64,000 bases of DNA from Pseudomonadota bacterium (GCA_023436885.1 JAEZHI010000016.1:12151-76150); one strand, 5' to 3'. Positions 8,867 through 16,583 are shown, counted from the first letter of the stretch. Program-made: numbers and translations. Notes: a model not told the origin generated them from the sequence alone.

Positions 8867-8943
8867 GAGCGCTATTTTGGGATTTGAACAGCCTGGCAGA
8901 TGTAACCTGCCATGGCCATTCGATAGCTGTTCTTCGATGGGTG

Positions 8944-9966
8944 TCAGCCCGTCACAACTGGAATGAACTTTCCAATATATACGTAAGGTTCGAGATCGAA
9001 GACTTTATCGAGCTCTTCCGAACTATAGATGGTAACCCGGCGTAATTCGTCCGACAGCGCGTTGGTCACCATAGCTAAGCGCCAAAATTGATCCGACATA
9101 AGCCCTTTGTCGTGTTCGTTTCTTGTTAAGTAGAATTGAGGGTTTGGACTCGATGTGCCCTTTACCTCCACGTTTAGTGTTGTCTTTCCTTTTGTAAATC
9201 TAAAATCGTGTCCGCACGGAAGGTCTGTAACCCGCCTATGGCTATATCCTTTTGATTCGTAGTACTTGATTACAGCTTTCTCTGCGGCTTGCTCTACCAT
9301 CTTTCGTTGGGCCGGTGTGCCAAACCCTTTCATCGGATCTGCAGCATCGAGCTCGGGATCGGGCGGATTGTTGGTGGTCGGATTTTTTATCGCAACAAGA
9401 GCTAGCTCTGCCAAGCGTCTTTTGAGCAGTTTAAAGACGCGCTGTTTATTTCCCTTTGGGTCCTTAATCCCGGCAGGATCCTTTAGAAATGAGTACTTAC
9501 CTTGCTGGATTGAGGGGTCAGAAAAAGGGGCATTGCGTTCGGCTGGAGGAATGAAGTAGGCGGTTCTGCTAGTTATGCAATAGGACCAAGCGTCCGCCGG
9601 CTCTGCAGGGGACTCCTGGATGTCATCCGTGAGTTCAGGTGGACGGAACCAGCCACCATGGAGCTTGGCATCCTCATACCAACCTACGATATGAATCCCT
9701 TTGTGCTTGGGATTTTTGGCCAAACAAATAACTGTCCAGCCATCGGGGTCGTCGTTCGATGGTGCGTAGCCTTTCCCCTGTGGTGGAACGTAGCAATGAT
9801 AGACACCATTTGAATCTGGGAGGAAATTGAACGCTTCGTGGCCACGGCCTTCAGTTTCTTTGCCTTTTTGCGCTTTTAGCCAACGAAAGTTGCCATAAAC
9901 CTGCTCACCGCGGTACCATTCAGACCAGCCGAACTTAACCCATAGCACCTTTGAAAAATCTGGCAT
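8944..9966 (-). CDS. DUF3883-domain protein, putative PD-(D/E)XK-like nuclease
   Basis: A 340-residue protein of probable defence function. Residues 219-315 look like DUF3883: an opening helix KMVEQAAEKAVIKYYESKGY, then D254 in CGHDFRFTKG and E267-V-K269 in LNVEVKGTSS, an arrangement like the D...ExK catalytic core of restriction-type nucleases. The N-terminal 110 residues (W-rich, with GHEAFNF, GWTVICLAKNP and GIHIVGWYEDAKLHG) form a separate domain that I do not recognise. ATG is preceded by GGGGAAGTAAGA. Codon use is far more AT-rich than its neighbours, fitting recent transfer. DUF3883 is common in defence islands, usually fused to helicases or ATPases; a stand-alone form with this N terminus is unusual. 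Confidence 0.7.
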   Translation of the reverse strand: MPDFSKVLWVKFGWSEWYRGEQVYGNFRWLKAQKGKETEGRGHEAFNFLPDSNGVYHCYVPPQGKGYAPSNDDPDGWTVICLAKNPKHKGIHIVGWYEDAKLHGGWFRPPELTDDIQESPAEPADAWSYCITSRTAYFIPPAERNAPFSDPSIQQGKYSFLKDPAGIKDPKGNKQRVFKLLKRRLAELALVAIKNPTTNNPPDPELDAADPMKGFGTPAQRKMVEQAAEKAVIKYYESKGYSHRRVTDLPCGHDFRFTKGKTTLNVEVKGTSSPNPQFYLTRNEHDKGLMSDQFWRLAMVTNALSDELRRVTIYSSEELDKVFDLEPYVYIGKFIPVVTG

Positions 9967-10253
9967 TCTTACTTCCCCGAAACAAACGCCGCCTATACCT
10001 ATGGTTGTATATTCGCCTGTAAATCTGTCAAGCGCTAAAATCCTGCCAGACTCTTGTAATTGAACGTAATTTTCATGATTAGATCCGGGCTTCAGCGCTA
10101 TTAGGAGTTCTGTTTGTTCCTCTACTGAAAAATGCGGTCAACCCGCCCTAGAAGTCCACTTTGTCGCGTTGCGATAGTTCTCTAGGGCCAGTGGCGGCTA
10201 GTCAGTTCACAACGCCTTCGCTAGTATTTTGTACAACTGAAAAGCTGCAGTGA
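9967..10253. other. AT-rich spacer upstream of the DUF3883 gene; candidate promoter
   Basis: No coding potential was seen. On the minus strand a perfect -35 hexamer TTGACA (10031-10026) precedes TACAAC (10009-10004) at 16-base spacing, a plausible promoter for the DUF3883 gene about 40 bases further on. The remainder to the right direct repeat shows no recognisable feature. Confidence 0.4.
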
Positions 10254-10263
10254 GAGCGCTTCC

Positions 10264-11184
10264 GTGACCATCATCCTCAAGGACGAAGATCTCCAGGGCT
10301 ATGCCTTCATGGGCTTTGCGATCGACGCCGTCGAACGGGCTCTGGCGGCGCGGGCGCGTGGCGAGGGCGTGTCGCCGCCGCGGCATCATGTGGCCTTTCC
10401 CGGCCGTGGCGAGCTGGTGTTTACGGTGGGCGGCGTGCTCGGCGACATGCCGCTCGCCGGCTTCCGCGTCTACGATACCTTCGAGGGCAGCGAGCATTCG
10501 CAAATCGTCGCCGTCTGGTCGGCCGATGACGCCAGGCTCAAGGGCCTGGTCCTCGGCGAGCGGCTGGGCGCCATCAGAACCGGCGCCATCGGTGGCGCGG
10601 CCATCCGGCACATGAGCTCGCCCGATGCCCGCGTGGTCGGCGTGGTGGGCAGCGGCCTGCAGGCTCGGACGCAACTCGCCGCGGCGGTGGCGGTGCGCAA
10701 CATCGACCTGGCGCACGTCTATAGCCGCGACGAGGCGCGCCGCACCGCCTTCGCCGAGGAGATGCAGCGGGACCTCGGGATCGAGGTTCAGCCCGTCGCG
10801 AGCGCACGCGAGGCGGTCGGCGACGCCGATATCGTCATCCTCGCCACGTCCAGCTCCCGGCCGGTGATCGCCGCAGCCGACCTGAAACAGGGCGCGCATG
10901 TCAACACGCTTGGGCCGAAGACCATCGACGCCCATGAGATCGGGCTCGACGTCGCGGCCGCCGCGTCCCTCATCGCAACGGATTCCACCGAGCAGACGCG
11001 CGCGTATGGATCGCCCTTCTTCCTTGCCGGCTCGGCCCACGAACGGCGCCTCAGCGAGCTCTCCGCCATCGTGGCGGGTATGGCGCCCGGCCGTGGAGCG
11101 GACGAGGACACGACGCTGTTCTGCTCGGTCGGTCTGGCGGGCACCGAGGTGGTGGTGGCCTCGGCGATCTTCGACAATCTGTGA
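10264..11184 (+). CDS. Ornithine cyclodeaminase / mu-crystallin family protein (copy 2)
   Basis: A 306-residue paralog of the gene at 4905, the same length and collinear throughout, including VVGVVGSGLQARTQL (nucleotide binding), PPRHHVAFPGRG and a shared C terminus ending LAGTEVVVASAIFDNL. The start is GTG at 10264, equivalent to the ATG of copy 1. Its ureohydrolase partner survives only as a 17-codon remnant, and the 1.4 kb islet has separated it from any old promoter, so its present expression is uncertain. The reading frame is fully open, so it may still be functional and has diverged mostly in the substrate-facing N-terminal half. Confidence 0.85.
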   Translation: MTIILKDEDLQGYAFMGFAIDAVERALAARARGEGVSPPRHHVAFPGRGELVFTVGGVLGDMPLAGFRVYDTFEGSEHSQIVAVWSADDARLKGLVLGERLGAIRTGAIGGAAIRHMSSPDARVVGVVGSGLQARTQLAAAVAVRNIDLAHVYSRDEARRTAFAEEMQRDLGIEVQPVASAREAVGDADIVILATSSSRPVIAAADLKQGAHVNTLGPKTIDAHEIGLDVAAAASLIATDSTEQTRAYGSPFFLAGSAHERRLSELSAIVAGMAPGRGADEDTTLFCSVGLAGTEVVVASAIFDNL

Positions 11185-11193
11185 GGGGTCCCA

Positions 11194-11365
11194 AGAGCCG
11201 ATATCGGCGGCTTGCTTCATTCTGCCTGAGGTCCTGGCCTTCGCCAGGATGACGGCCTGATAGGAGCGGTATGATGCTATGTGGTTGTTCGGTAATATAA
11301 ATCTGTCATCCTTGCGAAAGCGAGGACCTCAGGCCGAACAGAGCTCAACGCCGATATCGCGCTCC
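11194..11365. repeat. Interspersed palindromic repeat, family 1 (copy a)
   Basis: Bounded by GCCGATATCGGC-like and GCCGATATCGCGCTCC ends. The inside holds two inverted arms, CTGAGGTCCTGGCC..CCAGGATGAC and GTCATCCTTGCGAAAGCGAG followed by GACCTCAGG, so the single strand could fold into a long hairpin. The same arms recur at 18580, 18779, 57091, 57301, 57615 and the right edge. No open frame lies within it; it is a MITE- or REP-like element without its own transposase. Confidence 0.75.
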
Positions 11366-11422
11366 AGCAATGTGAGGCTCAGGCAGCTAAGGGGCTCCTC
11401 GATCGATATTGGTGGAGGTCCC

Positions 11423-12238
11423 TTACAGCAGACCTTCCTCGGCGGCCTGATGGATGGTGCGGATGACCGGCCGGAAGCCGAGGCGGCGGCCGAGCGAAGC
11501 GTCGACGTGGAGGTGCCAGGGGTTGTCGAGCGGGGAGGACGAGGGTTCCATCGTGCTTCCGGCGAGCTCCACCAGCTCGTAGATCGAGGTGGGCGCCTCA
11601 TCAACGATGTTGACGATATGGCCATCCATGGCGCCGGTCAGCGCGAGGGTGACGGCGGTGGCGATGTCGCGGTGGTGGACGAGGCTCATCCGCTTGGCGG
11701 GGTGCATGTTGAGGCGCGGGGCATGGCGCGGCAGGTCTTCGAGATGGCCGTCGCCTTCGCCATAGACGAAGCCGAAGCGCAGGATCGCCCAGGTCAGCCC
11801 GCTGTCGCGCAAGAGGTTTTCGGCAGCGAGCTTGCTGGCGGGGTAGGCCTGCTTGGGGTCGGCGGGATCGTCCTCACGGCCGGGACGCGGAGTGTCGACG
11901 TTGTAGACGTTGGTGGTGCTGGCCATGATGAAGCGGGCGCCGGGGGCGTGCTTCTGAGCGGTGGCGATCAGGTTGCGCGTGCCCTCGAGGTTGCTCTTCC
12001 AGATCAGGTCGGTGTCGGGCGTGCGGAACACCGCCGCGAGGTGGACGATGGCCGAGACACCCGCCACCGCCGGCCCGAGCGAGGCGGGTTCGAGGAGGTC
12101 GGCCTCAATGGCCGTCATGCCGGATGGCGCCGACTTTCCGGCGCGTAGAAGGGCGCGGCAATCGAGCCCGGCCGCGGCAAGGCGCGGCAGAAGGCGGGCG
12201 CCGACGAGGCCGGTGCCGCCGGTGACAAGAATGGTCAT
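11423..12238 (-). CDS. NAD-dependent epimerase/dehydratase family protein
   Basis: A 271-residue extended SDR. MTILVTGGTGLVGARLLPRL carries the TGxxGxxG NAD(P) motif; the catalytic Y-x-x-x-K appears as YPASKLAAE (about residue 131), after the serine-containing MASTTNVY. The frame is open far upstream, but ATG at 12238 overlaps the stop of the MarR gene by 4 bases and starts exactly at the Rossmann strand, so it is chosen. Translational coupling to the MarR gene implies an autoregulated two-gene operon. Substrate unknown; sugar-nucleotide, flavonoid-like and quinone substrates are all possible. Confidence 0.85.
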   Translation of the reverse strand: MTILVTGGTGLVGARLLPRLAAAGLDCRALLRAGKSAPSGMTAIEADLLEPASLGPAVAGVSAIVHLAAVFRTPDTDLIWKSNLEGTRNLIATAQKHAPGARFIMASTTNVYNVDTPRPGREDDPADPKQAYPASKLAAENLLRDSGLTWAILRFGFVYGEGDGHLEDLPRHAPRLNMHPAKRMSLVHHRDIATAVTLALTGAMDGHIVNIVDEAPTSIYELVELAGSTMEPSSSPLDNPWHLHVDASLGRRLGFRPVIRTIHQAAEEGLL

Positions 12239-12696
12239 GGCTTGGGTCCTTTCGCGAGATGCGCCTCGAGCCGCTCCGTGGCGGTTTGCAGAACTCGGAC
12301 CGTCACGGCGATGTCCGCCTCGTCCATGCCGCCGAAGGCGACTTTTCTGATGAAGGTGAGATCCGGCAGCATGCTCCAGAGCGCGTCGCCGGTGGCGGTC
12401 AGGCGCAGGCGTTTCTGGCGCTGGTCGGCCTCGTCGGGCTGCTGCTCGATCAGCCCCTTGCGCACCAGCGTGGCGACGATGCCGGTCATGGTGGCGCGCT
12501 CGATGGAGAGAAGCCGCACGAGATCGCGCTGCATGGTCGGGCCGGCGGTGGCGAGCTGGTAGAGCACGTACCACTGCACCGAGCCGAGATCATAGGGGCG
12601 TAGCGCTGCGTCCATGACGGCCCGGCCGGCAAAGTAACAGCGCTTGGCCCAGGCGCCGACGAGGTCTTGGGGGGAGGGGGAATGTTCGTCGGGCAA
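12235..12696 (-). CDS. MarR family transcriptional regulator
   Basis: A 153-residue winged-helix repressor. The helix-turn-helix spans TMQRDLVRLLSIERATMTGI and the wing is LIEQQPDEADQRQKRLRLT with the D-x-R-x-x-x-L-x-L-T motif of the family. It is the first gene of an operon with the epimerase-like enzyme (4-base overlap). A palindromic GCTAG-TTAC-CTAGC lies 18 bases upstream of its start. The ligand is unknown; MarR proteins often sense aromatic acids or oxidants. Confidence 0.9.
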   Translation of the reverse strand: MPDEHSPSPQDLVGAWAKRCYFAGRAVMDAALRPYDLGSVQWYVLYQLATAGPTMQRDLVRLLSIERATMTGIVATLVRKGLIEQQPDEADQRQKRLRLTATGDALWSMLPDLTFIRKVAFGGMDEADIAVTVRVLQTATERLEAHLAKGPKP

Positions 12697-12713
12697 CGAG
12701 TGTTCTCCATATC

Positions 12714-12756
12714 GCTAGTTACCTAGCAAATATGTAAGGTACCGAACAAATGTCAA
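12714..12756 (-). promoter_or_regulatory. Promoter and operator of the MarR-epimerase operon
   Basis: On the minus strand TTGACA (12756-12751), a 17-base spacer and ATATTT (12733-12728) form a plausible promoter. Immediately downstream is the palindrome GCTAG-TTAC-CTAGC (12714-12727), well placed for repression by the MarR product. Binding is inferred from symmetry and position. Confidence 0.55.
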
Positions 12757-12776
12757 GACGAGTGCTGCCCTCCGCA

Positions 12777-13733
12777 CTATTCCTTCAGCCAGGGCGAGGC
12801 GCTGCTCCAGAAGATCACATTGGCGCCCAGAAAGTCTTCGCCATAGGCCTGGAACTCGGCCTTGGTGAAAGGCTTGCCGGTTTTGGGATTCTTGTAGGTC
12901 AGCGTGGGTTCCTGAACGGCCATGCCGACGAAGGCAAGCTTGCCCTTGTAGCGGTTGAAGAAGGGATAGGAATTCTTCATCTGGCCCTTGCGGCCGGGAA
13001 TGATATCGGGCCCGCCGAGGCCGACGTTGTTCTTGGCGGCATAGTCGAAGATACGGCTCATATATTTGTGGTCGTTGTCCCATTCGCAGGGCCAGAAGTT
13101 GACGTATTGCACCACCAGCGATTTGGTGAAGACCCGCCGCGCGAAAGCGAGGTTCTGCATCTCGGCGTCGAAATAGGTGTCGCAGGAAAAGCCGGCCGGC
13201 GGACTGGCGGTGGAGACGTCGATGGAGGTTTCTGGCAGATTGACCCCATAGACGCGACCGTCGAGGGCTTTGGCCAGCGCGGCCAACAGCTTCTGATACC
13301 GGTCGCGCACGATGGGGTTCCACTGCATCGCCACCCAGCCGTAGCCAACAGGCTGGTTTTCTCCAGGATTGTCGAACTGCGGCGCCAGACCGCCGCCATA
13401 GGCGGGGTCGGTCATCAGGTAATCCGGCACGTGCTTGGCGGTTGGCTGGAAGAAGCGATCCTGCACTTGAATGAAGAGCTTCTTCTTCAGGCTGTCGGCA
13501 ATGGCGAGATCCTTCTCGATGGCGGAAAAATCATAGCGGTCCTTTTCCGGCTCGAGCTGCCGCCAATTGTAGACGATCTGCACGCCGCCAATGTCCGGCC
13601 GCTCAAGAATCCGACGGTTGAGCTCGAGATCGCCGGAGCCGGTGTAGAGGAAATTCTCGGCGGCGGATGCCACGCCGCACAGCGCGAGCAGCGCAAGGCC
13701 GGAAAGCAAACTCAATGATCTCATGGCGGGCAT
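12777..13733 (-). CDS. Secreted glycoside-hydrolase-like (TIM-barrel) protein of unknown substrate
   Basis: A 318-residue protein with a clear Sec signal peptide (MRSLSLLSGLALLALCGVASA, cleavage after A-S-A). The mature part reads like a beta/alpha barrel: GGVQIVYNWRQLEPEKDRYDF resembles glycosidase barrels in which an acting residue follows W-x-x-L-E-P, and VYGVNLPETSID may hold a second acidic residue. DNDHKYMSRIFDYAAKNNVG and GPDIIPGR continue the barrel. No family name is certain. Start is ATG at 13733 (13724 is an alternative); a longer frame upstream lacks a signal peptide. Transcribed alone. The call rests on fold-like patterns, not on a recognised family. Confidence 0.55.
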   Translation of the reverse strand: MPAMRSLSLLSGLALLALCGVASAAENFLYTGSGDLELNRRILERPDIGGVQIVYNWRQLEPEKDRYDFSAIEKDLAIADSLKKKLFIQVQDRFFQPTAKHVPDYLMTDPAYGGGLAPQFDNPGENQPVGYGWVAMQWNPIVRDRYQKLLAALAKALDGRVYGVNLPETSIDVSTASPPAGFSCDTYFDAEMQNLAFARRVFTKSLVVQYVNFWPCEWDNDHKYMSRIFDYAAKNNVGLGGPDIIPGRKGQMKNSYPFFNRYKGKLAFVGMAVQEPTLTYKNPKTGKPFTKAEFQAYGEDFLGANVIFWSSASPWLKE

Positions 13734-13818
13734 TTCGCTTTCACACAGGATGCACCCTGCTTGCCGGGAAAGGCGGCGCTTTTGTGATGGTGTTTCGCGA
13801 GACTCCCTGCCTCTTTGA

Positions 13819-14730
13819 TCAGCGGAAGGGCCCGGTGTAGCGTTCAGAGAGCTCCCACAGCCGCGCGGCCACGTCGGCATTGAGCGCCTGCGGCGGGATC
13901 CTGGCTGCGGTGGGATAGCCGCGCGTTTCGCTGAGCCTGTTTGGGCCATAGTAGGCGCCGCCTTTTGCGTCCGGCGAGGTGGCGGCATAGAGCGTCGGCA
14001 GGGCGCCCTGGGCGACGGGCTGGAACAGGAACCACAGCAGCGATCGCATCACACCCATGGCGCTGTGGCGGCCGACACCGTTGTAGAGGAGTTCGGTGCG
14101 GGAGACGCCGGGGTGGGCGGCGATGCTGGCGGCGGGCCAACCGGCGGCCTCGGCCCGGCGCTGCAGCTCCAGCGCGAACATCAGGCAGGCGAGCTTGGAC
14201 TGGCCGTAGGCGGCCATGGGGTTGTAGCTCTTCTGCGCGTTGAGATCATCGAAATTGATGGCGCCACCGCGCGCGGCAACACTCGACAGGCTGACGACAC
14301 GGGCGTCCCGGCCGGCGCGTAGCAGCGGCATCAGGTGGGCGGTGAGCGCGAAGTGGCCGAAGTAGTTGGTGCCGAGCTGCAGTTCGAAGCCGTCGGACGT
14401 TTCGAGCCGCTTGGGCGGTGTCATCACGCCGGCATTGTTGACGAGAAGATCGAGGCGCCCCCGCTCGTGCCGCAGCCGGGCCGCGAAATCGGCGACGGAA
14501 GCAAGGCTGGCAAGATCGAGCTGTTCGAAGCGGACCCTGGCGCCGGGTGCCTTGCCGCGAATGCCCGCCACGGCCGCCGCGCCCTTTTCGGGGTTGCGAC
14601 CGGCGACGATCACCTCGCAGCCGGCGTCCGCGAGGGCAAGCGCGGTCTCATAGCCGAGGCCGCCGGTGCCGGTGACCACAGCCGAGCGGCCGGATTGCGA
14701 GGGAATGTCGGATGCAGTCCACTTTGTCAT
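13819..14730 (-). CDS. Short-chain dehydrogenase/reductase (retinol-dehydrogenase-like)
   Basis: A 303-residue SDR. VVTGTGGLGYETALALADAG carries TGxxxLG, a variant of TGxxxGIG; LLVNNAGVMTPPKRLE holds NNAG, and YGQSKLACL holds the catalytic Y-x-x-x-K. The length and the C-terminal GGAYYGPNRLSETRG..P match the retinol-dehydrogenase/protochlorophyllide-reductase-like subgroup often induced by xenobiotics. It is divergent from the TetR gene at 14808, with paired palindromic sites between them, so it is probably the repressor target. Confidence 0.88.
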   Translation of the reverse strand: MTKWTASDIPSQSGRSAVVTGTGGLGYETALALADAGCEVIVAGRNPEKGAAAVAGIRGKAPGARVRFEQLDLASLASVADFAARLRHERGRLDLLVNNAGVMTPPKRLETSDGFELQLGTNYFGHFALTAHLMPLLRAGRDARVVSLSSVAARGGAINFDDLNAQKSYNPMAAYGQSKLACLMFALELQRRAEAAGWPAASIAAHPGVSRTELLYNGVGRHSAMGVMRSLLWFLFQPVAQGALPTLYAATSPDAKGGAYYGPNRLSETRGYPTAARIPPQALNADVAARLWELSERYTGPFR

Positions 14731-14751
14731 GCTTGAGCCTTCTCAAAATAC

Positions 14752-14791
14752 CGCACTGGGTGTAAAATAATATTCGCACTGAGTGTAATTT
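14752..14791. promoter_or_regulatory. Tandem TetR operator between the SDR and TetR genes
   Basis: Two copies of one site, CGCACTGGGTGTAAAAT (14752-14768) and CGCACTGAGTGTAATTT (14775-14791), are offset by 23 bases, about two helical turns. The second contains the perfect CACT-G-AGTG inverted repeat; the first has one mismatch. Their position in the divergent promoter region fits repression of both genes by the adjacent TetR protein. Confidence 0.65.
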
Positions 14792-14807
14792 TCAAGGGCG
14801 GACGAAC

Positions 14808-15410
14808 ATGGGGGACGGCGACGAGTCGAAGGCGCCGAAAGAAGGTCTCAGACAGCGCAAGCGGCAGGAGACGCTGCAGCGCATCCGTGACCGCGGCATC
14901 TGCCTGTTCATCGAGAAGGGCTACACGGCGACGACGCTGGAGGATATCGCGGCGGCGGCCGGCATATCCCGGCGGACCTTCTTCTATTATTTCAAGTCCA
15001 AGGATGAGATTCTGCTGTCGCTGCAAGGCGATGTCGGCAACATGCTGGTGGAGGCCATTCGCCGGGTCCCCGAGGGCAAGCGGCCGCTCGATGCCATCCG
15101 CGAGGCGGCGGTGGCGGTGTGCGCCAGCATTCCGACCGACGACATGGTGGCCATCGATCGCCTGATGCGCGAGAGCGAGGCTGTGCAGGCCCGCAAGCAG
15201 GCAAGTTATGTAGAGCAGGAAAAGGCGCTGTTTACCGCCCTCCGCGAGCGCTGGCCCGAGCCGGAGCGCGCGACGGGCCTCCGGCTGGTCGCCATGCTGG
15301 CCATCGGCGCCATGCGCCTTGCCGCCGAGACTTTCAACCGCGAGGGGGGCAAGCGCTCCATGCCGGATCTGCTGAACGAGGCCTTCGATGCGCTGGAAGG
15401 GGAAATGTAA
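14808..15410 (+). CDS. TetR family transcriptional regulator
   Basis: A 200-residue repressor. The TetR_N helix-turn-helix is clear: FIEKGYTATTLEDIAAAAG followed by ISRRTFFYYFKSKDEILL (residues about 35-70), then an all-helical ligand domain. It is divergent from an SDR gene with two operator-like repeats in the 77-base gap. Ligand unknown; the pair likely forms a substrate-inducible unit. Confidence 0.92.
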   Translation: MGDGDESKAPKEGLRQRKRQETLQRIRDRGICLFIEKGYTATTLEDIAAAAGISRRTFFYYFKSKDEILLSLQGDVGNMLVEAIRRVPEGKRPLDAIREAAVAVCASIPTDDMVAIDRLMRESEAVQARKQASYVEQEKALFTALRERWPEPERATGLRLVAMLAIGAMRLAAETFNREGGKRSMPDLLNEAFDALEGEM

Positions 15411-15423
15411 GGGGGTAGGTTGG

Positions 15424-15540
15424 GGAGCGCTATATCGGCCGATCGGTGCCTTCTGCCTGAGGTTCACCTTGAATTCACGTATGAATCCAAGGTGGACCTC
15501 AGCTTGAAAAAGGGCGGGCGGGATATATCGGACGCTGGAG
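15424..15540. repeat. Interspersed repeat, family 1 variant (copy b)
   Basis: Starts with GGAGCGCTATATCGGCC like the copy at 18580 but has a different inner hairpin: TCACCTTGAATTCACG facing TGAATCCAAGGTGGACCTCAG. The same variant arms recur inside the copy at 57615, so the family is mosaic with exchangeable inner palindromes. Confidence 0.65.
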
Positions 15541-15543
15541 CCG

Positions 15544-16029
15544 TCAGCCCTCGGTCGTGGAAGCCTCATCCTCCGCTTCCAGCTTCGTCCTCAGCGTGTC
15601 GAGCACCCGGCGGGCTGCGGCGATGTCCTTGGCGGCGAGCCCCTTGCCCAGCGCTTCGGCGCGCGGCAGGTAGAGGCGTGAGGCGTCGTCGTAGATGCGC
15701 TGCCCTTTGGCGGTAAGCACTACGAGATGGGCGCGCTTGTGATGAGGGTTCGGCTCGAAGGCGACAATGCCGTCCTTTTCCAGCTCGTTGACGATGCGCT
15801 GCACGTTCTGGCGATTGGCGCCGAGGTCGCGTGCCAGCCAGGCGACGGGCTGCGCCCGTTCGGCGTAGACGATGGCGCCGAGGATCTGCCAACGGGCGCT
15901 CGTCAGGCCGAGCGGCGCGACCATGCGGTCGCCCCAGGTCAGCATCAGGTTGTTCACCCGGAACAGGGTGAGGATCAGGTCGGTCAGGGCATCCTGCGCA
16001 GGCGGACGGTTGTCGTATTTTGGCATCAT
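15544..16029 (-). CDS. MarR family transcriptional regulator
   Basis: A 161-residue winged-helix regulator. The recognition region is QPVAWLARDLGANRQNVQRI and the wing is FEPNPHHKRAHLVVLTAKG, in which the usual D-x-R is replaced by H-x-R-A-H. It is divergent from a small membrane protein gene, and an 18-base inverted repeat lies 10 bases before its start. It probably represses itself and the membrane gene. Confidence 0.9.
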   Translation of the reverse strand: MMPKYDNRPPAQDALTDLILTLFRVNNLMLTWGDRMVAPLGLTSARWQILGAIVYAERAQPVAWLARDLGANRQNVQRIVNELEKDGIVAFEPNPHHKRAHLVVLTAKGQRIYDDASRLYLPRAEALGKGLAAKDIAAARRVLDTLRTKLEAEDEASTTEG

Positions 16030-16038
16030 TGACCCTAA

Positions 16039-16056
16039 TTGACATTATGATGTCAA
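16039..16056. promoter_or_regulatory. MarR-type operator TTGACAT-N4-ATGTCAA
   Basis: A perfect 7-base inverted repeat with a 4-base centre lies in the gap between the MarR gene and the membrane-protein gene. Length and symmetry are typical of MarR dimer sites. It also contains TTGACA-like -35 words on both strands, so a bound dimer would block both promoters. Confidence 0.65.
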
Positions 16057-16130
16057 ATATGCATCTTAATGACGATACGACCCGGGCGCCGCCAAGACAA
16101 GGCGGCGGGGCGCGATTGAGGGTTCCGACC

Positions 16131-16583
16131 ATGACAAAAATCGTCCATCCCGTGGCCGGGGCGCTGGCCATGCTGACCATTGCCGTCTTCTGGCTGTCGA
16201 CGGCCGTTTTCGAACTCGCGGGCACGCCCGAGATGATTGTCGCGGTGAAGACCGCTATTCCCTGGGGATTCCTGCTGCTGATCCCGGCGATGGCGGCAAT
16301 CGGCGGGTCGGGATTTTCGCTTTCGCGTGGCCGGTGGGCCGGGCTGGTCGGCACCAAGCTCCGGAGGATGCGGATCATCGCCGCCAATGGGCTGATCGTC
16401 CTCATCCCCGCTGCGCTGTTCCTAGCCGCCGAGGCGAAGGCTGGGCACTTCGGCGCCGGCTTTTACAGCGCGCAGGCGATCGAGCTGGTGGCCGGCGCGC
16501 TGAACCTCGCTCTTCTGGCCCTCAACATGCGCGATGGTTTTCGCCTGAGTGGCCGAATGAGACGAGGACGGTCAACGCAGTGA
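16131..16583 (+). CDS. Small integral membrane protein of unknown function
   Basis: A 150-residue protein with four predicted membrane helices: about residues 7-28 (AGALAMLTIAVFWLSTAVF), 40-60 (GFLLLIPAMAAIGGSG), 80-98 (NGLIVLIPAALFLAAEA) and 110-128 (AIELVAGALNLALLALNM). A basic loop KLRRMR lies between helices 2 and 3. ATG at 16131 with TTGAGGG upstream is chosen over an in-frame start at 16020 that would overlap the operator. I do not recognise the family. Its placement opposite a MarR gene suggests a role in stress or compound tolerance, by inference only. Confidence 0.7.
   Translation: MTKIVHPVAGALAMLTIAVFWLSTAVFELAGTPEMIVAVKTAIPWGFLLLIPAMAAIGGSGFSLSRGRWAGLVGTKLRRMRIIAANGLIVLIPAALFLAAEAKAGHFGAGFYSAQAIELVAGALNLALLALNMRDGFRLSGRMRRGRSTQ

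Larger units (their letters stand above)
8867..10260. mobile_element. AT-rich islet inserted between the agmatinase remnant and OCD copy 2
   Basis: The intact pair has 6 bases between ureohydrolase stop and OCD start. In the second pair about 1.4 kb intervenes. It is visibly AT-richer than both flanks and is bounded by the 7-base direct repeat GAGCGCT (8867-8873 and 10254-10260). Removing one repeat copy plus the insert would restore a TAG-GAGCGCT-TCC-GTG junction with the OCD start 13 bases downstream. It carries one gene (8944-9966). No transposase, integrase or long terminal inverted repeat was found. The left edge GGAGCGCTAT also resembles the end of the interspersed repeats described at 15424 and 18580. 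Confidence 0.65.

Noticed and set aside
11423..12574. Epimerase gene starting at 12574 (383 codons)
   Set aside because: The first 112 codons are the shadow of the MarR gene in another frame; the Rossmann strand starts at the ATG at 12238.
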